Source of the DNA: Oxalobacteraceae bacterium UBA5157
Lineage (GTDB): Bacteria > Pseudomonadota > Gammaproteobacteria > Burkholderiales > Burkholderiaceae_D
Length of the DNA stretch: 5,873 bases
NCBI GenBank assembly: GCA_002415335.1
Contig: DHXL01000114.1
Coordinates: 1-5,873 of the forward strand
Direction: 5' to 3'
The notes under the pieces were generated by a model, which saw only the letters and a program-made list of their open reading frames with translations, had not been told where the DNA came from and ran no database searches. This document shows positions 1 to 5,873 of this stretch, piece by piece. Numbering within the stretch: position 1 is the first letter of the stretch; the number at the start of each line of letters is the position of its first letter. The position numbers and the translations under genes were made by a program.

Positions 1-45
1 CTTGCGCGCTGAACGCGTGATTTGACCATTACGATTGACGGTGCC

Positions 46-74
46 TCGACAGGGGCGCCATTTGCCATTTTAAT
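46..74 (+). promoter_or_regulatory. Possible sigma-70 type promoter (weak)
   Basis: TCGACA (46-51) and TTTAAT (69-74) are each five of six matches to the -35 and -10 consensus, with a 17-bp spacer. Against it, the -10 box lacks the highly conserved second A. Transcription would also begin near 81, inside the Shine-Dalgarno sequence, leaving almost no leader. The true promoter may lie upstream of the window. Confidence 0.2.
57..70 (+). repeat. Two tandem copies of GCCATTT
   Basis: GCCATTT occurs twice head to tail at 57-63 and 64-70, just upstream of the first gene's ribosome binding site. It is a direct observation. Two copies of 7 bp are too short to assign a function; a binding site or a chance duplication are both possible. 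Confidence 0.4.
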
Positions 75-79
75 AGAAT

Positions 80-83
80 GAGG
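80..83 (+). promoter_or_regulatory. Ribosome binding site of the acyl-CoA synthetase gene
   Basis: GAGG sits 5 nt before the ATG at 89, a normal spacing. It supports this start over any internal one. It overlaps a four-codon out-of-frame ATG...TGA (78-92), which is probably chance. Confidence 0.7.
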
Positions 84-88
84 TTCAC

Positions 89-2218
89 ATGAACAAAGAC
101 AAAGCAAAAGTCAGACAAATCCTCGATGCAGTCAAGGCTGCCGGCCGAGATTCCCTTACCGCGCCGGAAGGCAAGCTGGTGTGCGACGCCTACGGCATCG
201 CGGTACCCCAGGAAGGCGTTGCGGCTAACGCCGCCGACGCGCAAAAGCTGGCCACCTCGATGGGCTTTCCGGTCGTGATGAAGATCGTGTCGCCGGACAT
301 CCTGCACAAGACCGAAGCGGGCGGCGTGGTAGTCGGTGTCAAGAGCGCGGAAGAGGCCGCCAAGGCCTTCGATACCATCATTGCCAACGCGAAGAAGTAC
401 AAGGCCGACGCCCAGATTCTCGGCGTGCAGGTGCAGCAAATGCTCAAGAGTGGCCAGGAAGTCATCATCGGCGCCGTAACCGACGACAGCTTCGGCAAGC
501 TGGTCGCGTTCGGCTTGGGCGGCGTGCTGGTCGAGGTCCTGAAGGACATCACTTTCCGCCTGGCTCCAGCCACCAAGGAAGACGCATTCTCGATGCTCGA
601 CGGCATTCAGGCTGCCGAGATGCTCAAGGGCGTGCGCGGCAGCGATCCGGTTGACCGTGAAGCGCTTGCCGCCCTGATCGTCGGCGTGTCCGAACTGGTC
701 AGCGACTTTCCCGAAATTTCCGAAATGGATTTGAACCCAGTGTTCGCCACCAAGGACAGCGCGATCGCTGCCGACGTGCGTATCGTGGTCGATTTCTCGG
801 TCAAGATACCGCGTTATCGCCCGAGCGAGCCAGAAGTTCTTGCTGCCATGAAAAGCATCATGGAGCCGAGGGCCATCGCCGTAATCGGCGCTTCCGCCGA
901 GGCCGGCAAGATCGGTAACTCGGTCATGAAGAACCTGATCAACGGCGGCTACAAAGGCAACATCTACCCGATCCATCCAAAAGCCGCGGAAATCCTGGGC
1001 TACAAGGCGTACAAGAGCGTCAAGGACGTTCCGGGAGAGATCGATATTGCCGTATTCGCGATTCCAGCCAAGCTCGTTGCCGGCGCACTGATCGAGTGCG
1101 GCGAGAAGAAAATCGTCGGTGCCGTGCTGATTCCGTCCGGCTTCGCCGAATCCGGCGAACCCGAGATGCAGGATGAGCTGGTTGCAATCGGCCGCAAGTA
1201 CAACATTCGCCTGATGGGGCCGAACATTTACGGCTTCTACTACACCCCGGCCAACCTGTGCGCAACTTTCTGCACGGCCTTCGACGTCAAGGGTTCCGCC
1301 GCCCTGTCCTCGCAGTCCGGCGGTATCGGCATGGCCATGATCGGCTTCAGCCGTTCAGCCAAGATGGGGGTGTCCGCGATCGTCGGTCTGGGCAACAAGT
1401 CCGACATCGACGAGGACGATCTGCTGATTTTCTTCGAACAGGATCCTAATACCAAGGTCATCGCCCAGCATTGCGAAGATCTGAAGGATGGCCGCGCCTT
1501 CGCCGAAGTCGCCCGCCGCGTATCGAAGAAAAAGCCGGTGATCGTGCTGAAGGGCGGCCGCACTGCCGCTGGCGCCAAGGCCGCCAGCTCCCACACGGGT
1601 GCGCTGGCCGGCAACGACAAGATCTACGAAGACGTGTTCAATCAAAGCGGCGTGATCCGCGCCAACAGCCTGCGCGATTTGCTTGACTTTGCCCGCGGTG
1701 TGCCGGTTCTGCCGACCCCGAAAGGTGAAAATGTGGTCATCATCACCGGCGCGGGAGGGTCTGGCGTGCTGTTGTCCGATGCCTGCGTCGCTAACAACCT
1801 GACCTTGATGCCGATGCCGGCCGACCTCGATGCGGCTTTCCGTAAGTTCATCCCGCCTTTCGGTGCAGCCGGCAACCCGGTCGACATCACCGGCGGCGAA
1901 CCGCCGCAGACGTACAAGAACACGGTCTTGCTGGGGCTGCAGGATGATCGCATCCACGCGTTGATTCTCGGCTACTGGCATACCATTGTCACGCCGCCTA
2001 TGGTCTTCGCCCGGATCATCGTCGAAGCGCGTGATGAAATGCGTGCCAAGGGCATTGAGAAGCCGATCGTAGCGTCGCTGGCCGGTGATGTCGAGGTTGA
2101 GGAGGCGTCGCAATACCTGTATGAGCACGGTATCCCGGCCTATGCCTATTCGACCGAGATCCCAGTTGCCGTGCTTGGTGCAAAGTACAAGTGGGCGCGC
2201 GGCGCAGGCTTGATCTAG
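89..2218 (+). CDS. NDP-forming acyl-CoA synthetase (acetate--CoA ligase family), fused beta-alpha form
   Basis: Complete 709-residue cytoplasmic enzyme of the ADP-forming acyl-CoA synthetase superfamily, which interconverts an acyl-CoA plus ADP and phosphate with a free acid, CoA and ATP. Domain order seen: ATP-grasp (beta-type) about 14-235, Rossmann CoA-binding domain about 256-385 (VIGAS at 265-269, GKIGNS at 273-278, MGPN at 376-379), then two flavodoxin-like ligase domains about 400-540 and 545-700. Both phospho-relay histidines of the family are present: His73 in ILHKTEAGGV and His502 in SSHTGALAG, so the enzyme should be active. The order is beta then alpha, without the C-terminal acetyltransferase domain of PatZ-type proteins. 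ATG at 89 is chosen because GAGG (80-83) lies 5 nt upstream. Lysine, leucine and isoleucine codons are mostly AAG, CTG and ATC, consistent with good expression. The substrate is unknown; acetate, other short acids and aromatic acids (compare FerA feruloyl-CoA synthetase) are all known in this superfamily. Family call firm, substrate open. Confidence 0.93.
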   Translation: MNKDKAKVRQILDAVKAAGRDSLTAPEGKLVCDAYGIAVPQEGVAANAADAQKLATSMGFPVVMKIVSPDILHKTEAGGVVVGVKSAEEAAKAFDTIIANAKKYKADAQILGVQVQQMLKSGQEVIIGAVTDDSFGKLVAFGLGGVLVEVLKDITFRLAPATKEDAFSMLDGIQAAEMLKGVRGSDPVDREALAALIVGVSELVSDFPEISEMDLNPVFATKDSAIAADVRIVVDFSVKIPRYRPSEPEVLAAMKSIMEPRAIAVIGASAEAGKIGNSVMKNLINGGYKGNIYPIHPKAAEILGYKAYKSVKDVPGEIDIAVFAIPAKLVAGALIECGEKKIVGAVLIPSGFAESGEPEMQDELVAIGRKYNIRLMGPNIYGFYYTPANLCATFCTAFDVKGSAALSSQSGGIGMAMIGFSRSAKMGVSAIVGLGNKSDIDEDDLLIFFEQDPNTKVIAQHCEDLKDGRAFAEVARRVSKKKPVIVLKGGRTAAGAKAASSHTGALAGNDKIYEDVFNQSGVIRANSLRDLLDFARGVPVLPTPKGENVVIITGAGGSGVLLSDACVANNLTLMPMPADLDAAFRKFIPPFGAAGNPVDITGGEPPQTYKNTVLLGLQDDRIHALILGYWHTIVTPPMVFARIIVEARDEMRAKGIEKPIVASLAGDVEVEEASQYLYEHGIPAYAYSTEIPVAVLGAKYKWARGAGLI

Positions 2219-2230
2219 CACAGGGTCATG

Positions 2231-2269
2231 TGTTCGAAGCGGGGCAATCCAATCGCTTCGCTTCGAATA
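2231..2269 (+). terminator. Strong intergenic hairpin, possible attenuator or weak terminator
   Basis: A 9-bp perfect inverted repeat, TTCGAAGCG (2233-2241) against CGCTTCGAA (2259-2267), lies 12 bp after the synthetase stop codon. Pairing extends on both sides to a 15-pair stem (2231-2245 with 2255-2269) including three G-T wobbles, with a 9-nt loop (2246-2254). Only a three-T run (2275-2277) follows, so it is not a classic intrinsic terminator. It could protect the upstream mRNA 3' end, partly terminate, or act as a processing site that lowers expression of the downstream binding-protein gene. The inverted repeat is seen directly; the role is inferred. Confidence 0.55.
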
Positions 2270-2283
2270 GCCACTTTAAGCTA

Positions 2284-2288
2284 AAGGA
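2284..2288 (+). promoter_or_regulatory. Ribosome binding site of the binding-protein gene, short spacing
   Basis: AAGGA ends only 3 nt before the ATG at 2292, shorter than the usual 5-9 nt. No other in-frame start gives an intact signal peptide, and an in-frame TAA lies at 2277-2279, so the start stands. The short spacing may lower translation. Confidence 0.6.
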
Positions 2289-2291
2289 TCC

Positions 2292-3428
2292 ATGGTCAAG
2301 CACTGGCACAGATTTCTGACCGCAGGGCTGGCAGGCATTGCGATCACGGCATTCGCGGAAGAAGGCGTCACCGACGACAGTATCCTGATCGGCCAGACCG
2401 TTGGCGTGACGGGGACGGTCGCCAGCGCAGTCAAGGAGATGAACGAAGGGGCGCACGCCTACATTGCCGGCGTCAACCAGCGGGGTGGCGTCAACGGCCG
2501 CAAGATCGTATTGCGCATCGTCGATGACAAGTTCTTGCCGGCGCTGGCTGCGGCCAATGCGGAAAAACTGATTACGCAAGATCATGTGTTCGCGTTGTTT
2601 CAGAGCCGCGGCACGCCGCAAACGGAAGCGATCCTGCCGCTGCTGGCGGCACACCACGTGCCGCTGATCGCACCCAGTACCGGCGGAGAAATATTCCATA
2701 CGCCGGTCAACCATTGGCTGTTCAATGTGCGCGCAAAGTATCAGGATGAAGTGGGCAAGGCGATCGAACACTTCGCCACCCTCGGCATCAAGAATATCGC
2801 ATTGCTGACCTATGAAAAAGAGGATCCGCTGGGCCTGGACGGGCTGAACGGATTCAACAAGGGCATGGCGGCGCATAATTTGACGCCAGCGATCGTCGCG
2901 TTCTTCCCCCGACTCAAGCCGGACTTCAAAGCCACCGCCGCCAAACTGATCGCAGCCAAGCCGGCGGCGCTGATCATCGTCAGCTCGGGCAAGAACACGG
3001 TGGAAGTGATCAAGGCGTTGCGCGCACAAGGCGGCACCATGCAGATCATGACGATGTCGAATAATTCATCGCAAGAGTTCATCAAGGACCTGGGTCCGGC
3101 GGCGAACGGCATCCTCGTGACGCAGGTCACGCCCGCGCCGGATCTGGTCACGAGTATCCTCGGCCAGGAATTCGAGGTCGCCGCGAAACGAACCGGCGCC
3201 ACCGTATCGTATGCGGCGATGGAGGGCTTCGTGTCCGCCAAGGTGCTGGTCGAAGGGTTGCGGCGCGCCGGCCGCCACCTGACGCGCGAGGATTTCGTGC
3301 TGGCGCTGGAGTCGATGAAGCGCGACGACCTGGGTGGATTGATGGTTGACTATGGCGCCAAGAACCATAGCGGCAGCCAGTTTGTGGAAATCACGATGCT
3401 CGGCAAGAACGGCCGGTTCGTGCGCTGA
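2292..3428 (+). CDS. Periplasmic substrate-binding protein of a branched-chain amino acid-type ABC transporter (LivJ-like)
   Basis: Complete 378-residue protein of the type I periplasmic binding fold (Peripla_BP_6, Leu/Ile/Val-binding class). A Sec signal peptide is visible: basic start (K3, H4, H6, R7), hydrophobic core about 8-19, and a likely signal peptidase I cut after AFA (20-22), giving a mature protein starting EEGVTDD. No lipobox cysteine is present, so it should be soluble in the periplasm. Family marks are ILIGQTVGVTG (31-41), the GVNGRK segment followed by DD (66-79), PLIAPSTGG (124-132), which normally borders the ligand pocket, and FNVRAKYQDE (144-153). An in-frame TAA at 2277-2279 rules out a longer start. 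No permease or ATPase gene is in view, so it is an orphan here, as is common in Burkholderiales. It lies 73 bp behind the acyl-CoA synthetase gene on the same strand, so a carboxylate ligand is possible, but amino acids, amides or aromatic acids fit equally well. Family firm, ligand unknown. Confidence 0.9.
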   Translation: MVKHWHRFLTAGLAGIAITAFAEEGVTDDSILIGQTVGVTGTVASAVKEMNEGAHAYIAGVNQRGGVNGRKIVLRIVDDKFLPALAAANAEKLITQDHVFALFQSRGTPQTEAILPLLAAHHVPLIAPSTGGEIFHTPVNHWLFNVRAKYQDEVGKAIEHFATLGIKNIALLTYEKEDPLGLDGLNGFNKGMAAHNLTPAIVAFFPRLKPDFKATAAKLIAAKPAALIIVSSGKNTVEVIKALRAQGGTMQIMTMSNNSSQEFIKDLGPAANGILVTQVTPAPDLVTSILGQEFEVAAKRTGATVSYAAMEGFVSAKVLVEGLRRAGRHLTREDFVLALESMKRDDLGGLMVDYGAKNHSGSQFVEITMLGKNGRFVR

Positions 3429-3491
3429 GGTTTATCGACACGGGTTGAACGTGGCCCCCGAGTAGCAGCGCCCATGATCGTCTTGCACCGG
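3429..3491. other. Convergent intergenic gap with no clear terminator
   Basis: The 63 bp between the tails of the binding-protein gene and dadA hold no long stem with a T run for either strand. The best candidate is a small CCGG-TCAA-CCGG hairpin (3488-3499) overlapping the dadA stop codon, followed on the + strand by TTTT at 3505-3508. It is weak. Termination here may be Rho-dependent or may occur inside the opposing gene. Confidence 0.5.
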
Positions 3492-4808
3492 TCAACCGGC
3501 CGATTTTCCCGCCCTGGCCAGAGGCGCCGACGCCCGATGCGGCCTTGCGGTAAACGCAAAATCCACTTCCGGCTTCCGCCCCGACACGATATCCGCAATC
3601 GCCCGGCCGGAGCCGCAGCCCATGGTCCAGCCCAGCGTGCCGTGGCCGGTATTCAAAAACAGATTACCGAACTTGGTCTCGCCGATGTAAGGCACGTTGG
3701 ATGGCGTCAACGGCCGCAGGCCGCTCCAGTATTCCGGATTGTCGTAGTCGCAGGCCTGCGGAAACAGGTCGCGCATGCGCCGCGTGAGTATGTCGCAACG
3801 GGTCGGGTTCAGTTCGCGCGTATAGCCGTTGAACTCGCAGGTGCCGGCGACGCGCAAGCGATCGCCCAGGCGCGAAACCACCAGCTTGCAGGCGTCGTCG
3901 GTCAGCGAAACCGAAGGCGCCGCATCCGGATCCAAGATGCGGTAAGTGGCCGAATAGCCCTTGCCGGGATAGATCATCAGGTCGATCCCCAGGGGTTTCA
4001 GCAGCGGCACTGAGAAACTGCCCAGCGCCACCACGAACGCATCGGCGTGCAACACCTGATGCCGTCCTTCCGCATTGATGATTTCGACGCCGCTGATAGT
4101 TGCCGAGTCACCGGCGCCGGTCGTCAGCAGGCGTGTGATGCCGGTATTGAAAAGAAAATTGACGCCGGCTTCAGCGGCTTTGTCCGCCAATCCCTTGGCG
4201 AATTTGCACACGTCGCCTGATTCATCGGTCGCGGTGAAATCGCCGCCGACGATCCGCGCGCGATTGCGGGCCAGGGCTGGTTCGATGTTGACCACTTCAT
4301 CGGCGCTGATCGACTGCCGCCGGCAGCCGAGTTCGCGCATGAATTCGGCGGCTGGCAGCGATTCGTCGAAGTCCTTCTGGTCGGTATAAAAATGCAGGAT
4401 GCCGCGCGTCAGGCAATCGTAGTCGATGCCGGTTTCGGCGCGCACTGCCTGCAGCGTTTGACGGCTGTATTCCGCAATCGCGACGATCTGGCGGATGTTC
4501 GCGGCGGTACGCGCCGGTGTGCATTCGCGCAGGAAATGCAGCCCCCATTTCCACTGCAGCCATTCGGCGCGGAAGCGGTACAGCAAGGGCGCATCTTCCT
4601 GGCTGAGCCATTTCAATATTTTCAGCGGCGCCGAAGGATTGGCCCACGGCACCGCATGCGAAACGGAGATCTGGCAACCGTTGGCGAAGCTGGTTTCCTG
4701 CGCCGCACCGGGCTGGCGGTCGATGACGCTGACCTCATGCCCGGCTTTGCGCAAGAACCACGCCGACGCAGTGCCGACGATGCCGGCTCCCAATACGATG
4801 ATTTTCAT
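3492..4808 (-). CDS. dadA: D-amino acid dehydrogenase (FAD-dependent, DadA family)
   Basis: Complete 438 residues, close to the 432 of E. coli DadA. The enzyme oxidatively deaminates D-amino acids, classically D-alanine to pyruvate and ammonia, at the inner face of the cytoplasmic membrane and passes electrons to the respiratory chain. The N-terminus carries the dinucleotide-binding motif GAGIVG (7-12) and the acidic end of the second strand in VIDRQPG (28-34). Strong DadA signatures follow: ETSFANG-QIS (38-48), AVPWANPSAPLK (52-63), YPGKGYS (280-286), GLRPLTPSNVPYIG (363-376) and NTGHGTLGWTMGCGSG (386-401), the last closing the FAD site. The start is fixed by alignment of MKIIVLGAGIVG with family N-termini. 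The gene begins 9 bp after the pyruvate kinase stop. No dadX alanine racemase or lrp gene is in view, unlike the enterobacterial dad operon. Cys45 replaces the small residue seen in E. coli (ANAGQIS). Preferred D-amino acid not determinable. Confidence 0.94.
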   Translation of the reverse strand: MKIIVLGAGIVGTASAWFLRKAGHEVSVIDRQPGAAQETSFANGCQISVSHAVPWANPSAPLKILKWLSQEDAPLLYRFRAEWLQWKWGLHFLRECTPARTAANIRQIVAIAEYSRQTLQAVRAETGIDYDCLTRGILHFYTDQKDFDESLPAAEFMRELGCRRQSISADEVVNIEPALARNRARIVGGDFTATDESGDVCKFAKGLADKAAEAGVNFLFNTGITRLLTTGAGDSATISGVEIINAEGRHQVLHADAFVVALGSFSVPLLKPLGIDLMIYPGKGYSATYRILDPDAAPSVSLTDDACKLVVSRLGDRLRVAGTCEFNGYTRELNPTRCDILTRRMRDLFPQACDYDNPEYWSGLRPLTPSNVPYIGETKFGNLFLNTGHGTLGWTMGCGSGRAIADIVSGRKPEVDFAFTARPHRASAPLARAGKSAG

Positions 4809-4817
4809 GAGCGGCGC

Positions 4818-5873
4818 TTAGTCCTCGATTTCGGCAATCCGCAACAGGTTGGTGGTGCCGGGCTGGCCAAACGGCATGCCGGCGGTGATCGCAATCTGGT
4901 CGCCGGCTTTTGCGAAGCCCTCTTCACGCGCGATGCGCGAAGCCGTCGCTACCATGTCATCCACGCTGTGCACATCGGTGCTGACGGTGGAATGGACGCC
5001 CCATACCAGCGCCAGACGCCGCGCGATCGCCAGGTTGGGCGTGATGCTCAGGATCGGCGCAGTCGGCCGCTCGCGTGCCGCGCGCAGGCTGGTATGCCCG
5101 GACGAAGTGTAAGTGACGGTAGCCGCCGCGCCGATGATGTTGGTGACGCTGCGCAAGGCCGAGCAGATCGCATCGCCGCGCGTCGGCATCGGCAATTCGT
5201 GTTGTGCATCGATCAGTTTGCGATATAGCGGATCGTGTTCGACTTCGATGATGATGCGGTCCATCATCGATACCGCGTGTACCGGATAGGCGCCGCTGGC
5301 CGATTCGGCCGACAGCATCACTGCATCGGCGCCGTCGTAAATCGCGCTGGCGACGTCGGATGCTTCGGCCCGGGTCGGCGTCGGCGCCGAGATCATCGAT
5401 TCGAGCATTTGCGTGGCGACGATGCTCGGTTTTCCGTGCTGCCGGCAGGCCCGCAGGATGCGCTTTTGCGCACCCGGCACGCGCTCCGGCGGCAGCTCGA
5501 CGCCGAGGTCGCCGCGCGCCACCATCACTGCATCCGACAGGCGCACGATTTCTTCCAGCTGATCGAGCGCCTGCGGCTTTTCCAGCTTGGTCATGATGCT
5601 GGCCCGGTCGCCGACCAGTTCACGCGCCTCGTGCAAGTCTTCCGGACGCTGCACGAAGGACAAGGCGACCCACTCGACCCCGAGCGACAACGCGAAGGCC
5701 AGATCGCGCCGGTCTTTTTCCGTCAGTACCGGAATCGGCAATACGGCGCCGGGCACGTTGACGCCCTTGCGGTCGGACAGCGCGCCGCCGACGATCACGC
5801 GCGTGCGGATTTGCTGCCCGTCGCTGGCCAGCACTTGCAGCCGCAGCTTGCCGTCGTCCAGCAACAACGACTG
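4818..5873 (-). CDS. pyk: Pyruvate kinase, C-terminal part (gene continues past the right edge)
   Basis: The 3' 351 codons plus TAA stop of a pyruvate kinase gene; the 5' end lies beyond 5873, and about 120-130 residues are missing judged from E. coli enzymes of 470-480 residues. It converts phosphoenolpyruvate and ADP to pyruvate and ATP, the last glycolytic step, in the cytoplasm. Counting from the codon at 5871-5873, the fragment starts in the B (lid) domain (LLLDDG) and contains the catalytic lysine and metal-binding glutamate in MTKLEKPQ (K96, E98), metal-binding Asp122 in MVARGDLGVE, and ATQMLESMI (153-161) followed by PTRAE and DAVMLSAESASG. The C-terminal domain has TSSGHTS (256-262), the phosphate-binding loop type of the allosteric effector site, and GQPGTTN (336-342). 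So it is probably allosterically regulated; sugar phosphate or AMP cannot be distinguished. Nothing looks broken. A TTG near the edge is not a credible start because the frame continues upstream through the window end. pykA versus pykF type is not decided. Confidence 0.95.
   Translation of the reverse strand, partial: QSLLLDDGKLRLQVLASDGQQIRTRVIVGGALSDRKGVNVPGAVLPIPVLTEKDRRDLAFALSLGVEWVALSFVQRPEDLHEARELVGDRASIMTKLEKPQALDQLEEIVRLSDAVMVARGDLGVELPPERVPGAQKRILRACRQHGKPSIVATQMLESMISAPTPTRAEASDVASAIYDGADAVMLSAESASGAYPVHAVSMMDRIIIEVEHDPLYRKLIDAQHELPMPTRGDAICSALRSVTNIIGAAATVTYTSSGHTSLRAARERPTAPILSITPNLAIARRLALVWGVHSTVSTDVHSVDDMVATASRIAREEGFAKAGDQIAITAGMPFGQPGTTNLLRIAEIED
4822..4826 (-). promoter_or_regulatory. 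Probable ribosome binding site of dadA, inside the end of pyk
   Basis: On the - strand GAGGA falls in the last sense codons of pyk (Glu-Asp), 13 nt before the dadA ATG at 4808. This spacing is long. With a 9-bp gap between the genes, dadA translation probably depends on ribosomes finishing pyk, that is, translational coupling. This is inferred from position only. Confidence 0.45.

Larger units (their letters stand above)
40..74 (+). terminator. Possible small hairpin with T-rich tail upstream of the synthetase gene
   Basis: GGTGCC (40-45) can pair with GGCGCC (54-59), giving six pairs including one G-T wobble and an 8-nt loop. ATTTGCCATTTTAAT follows at 60-74. This could be a weak intrinsic terminator of a gene to the left, or a leader hairpin. 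The T tract is interrupted, so the call is tentative. It overlaps the equally tentative promoter. Confidence 0.25.

Noticed and set aside
78..92. Four-codon ATG-AGG-TTC-ACA-TGA overlapping the first gene's start
   Set aside because: It has no ribosome binding site of its own, and its ATG abuts the Shine-Dalgarno of the real gene; most likely chance.
29..976. 315-residue open frame on the - strand opposite the synthetase gene
   Set aside because: It is antisense to a clearly conserved ATP-grasp and CoA-binding protein; its sequence is rich in His, Asp and Arg with no recognisable domain, as expected from the complement of GC-rich codons.
1355..2221. 288-residue open frame on the - strand
   Set aside because: It lies entirely opposite the synthetase's ligase domains, has a composition typical of a shadow frame and shows no family motif.
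2226..3029. 267-residue open frame on the - strand
   Set aside because: Antisense to the binding-protein gene, no recognisable motif, and it would need the convincing signal peptide and fold on the + strand to be chance.
3422..3471. GCGCTG and CAGCGC inverted repeat across the convergent gap
   Set aside because: Only six pairs with a 38-nt loop and no T tract; too weak for a terminator.
3474..4013. 179-residue open frame on the + strand over the dadA 3' end
   Set aside because: Opposite the conserved DadA FAD-site motifs, and Arg-rich shadow composition.
4392..5228. 278-residue open frame on the + strand spanning dadA and pyk
   Set aside because: It crosses two well-supported genes on the other strand and is Arg/Ala/Gly-rich without motifs.
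5865..5867. TTG as a start codon for the pyruvate kinase fragment
   Set aside because: The frame remains open to the window edge, and a start here would remove the catalytic N-terminal region that all pyruvate kinases need; the gene is simply cut by the window.

Overview
The window looks like ordinary chromosome from a moderately GC-rich betaproteobacterium. GC is around 60% judged by eye, not counted. The protein style points to Burkholderiales, perhaps an Oxalobacteraceae or Herbaspirillum-like genus: a DadA with the SFANG-QISVSHA signature, and a stand-alone branched-chain-amino-acid-type binding protein. The genus is inferred from remembered family character, not from a search.

There are four protein genes in two convergent pairs. 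On the + strand, a complete two-domain NDP-forming acyl-CoA synthetase (89-2218) is followed after 73 bp by a secreted ABC-type substrate-binding protein (2292-3428). On the - strand, the 3' part of a pyruvate kinase gene enters from the right edge (5873-4818), and a complete D-amino-acid dehydrogenase gene, dadA, follows after only 9 bp (4808-3492). The two pairs meet tail to tail across a 63-bp gap (3429-3491). Coding density is very high and no stretch over 100 bp lacks a gene. I see no tRNA, rRNA, CRISPR array, insertion sequence or phage element.

The left pair could take up and activate an organic acid. The binding protein would capture a small carboxylate or amino acid in the periplasm, and the synthetase would make a CoA thioester in the cytoplasm. 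No permease or ATPase gene is in view and the substrate cannot be read from the sequence. A strong hairpin between the two genes (2231-2269) may separate or tune their expression. The right pair links two pyruvate-producing steps. DadA oxidises D-amino acids (D-alanine gives pyruvate plus ammonia), and pyruvate kinase makes pyruvate from phosphoenolpyruvate. The 9-bp gap, and a Shine-Dalgarno-like GAGGA inside the last codons of pyk, suggest co-transcription and translational coupling.

I found no convincing undescribed system. The points most worth a second look are the beta-alpha domain order and unknown substrate of the synthetase, the pyk-dadA pairing, the intergenic hairpin, and the short Shine-Dalgarno spacing of the binding-protein gene.
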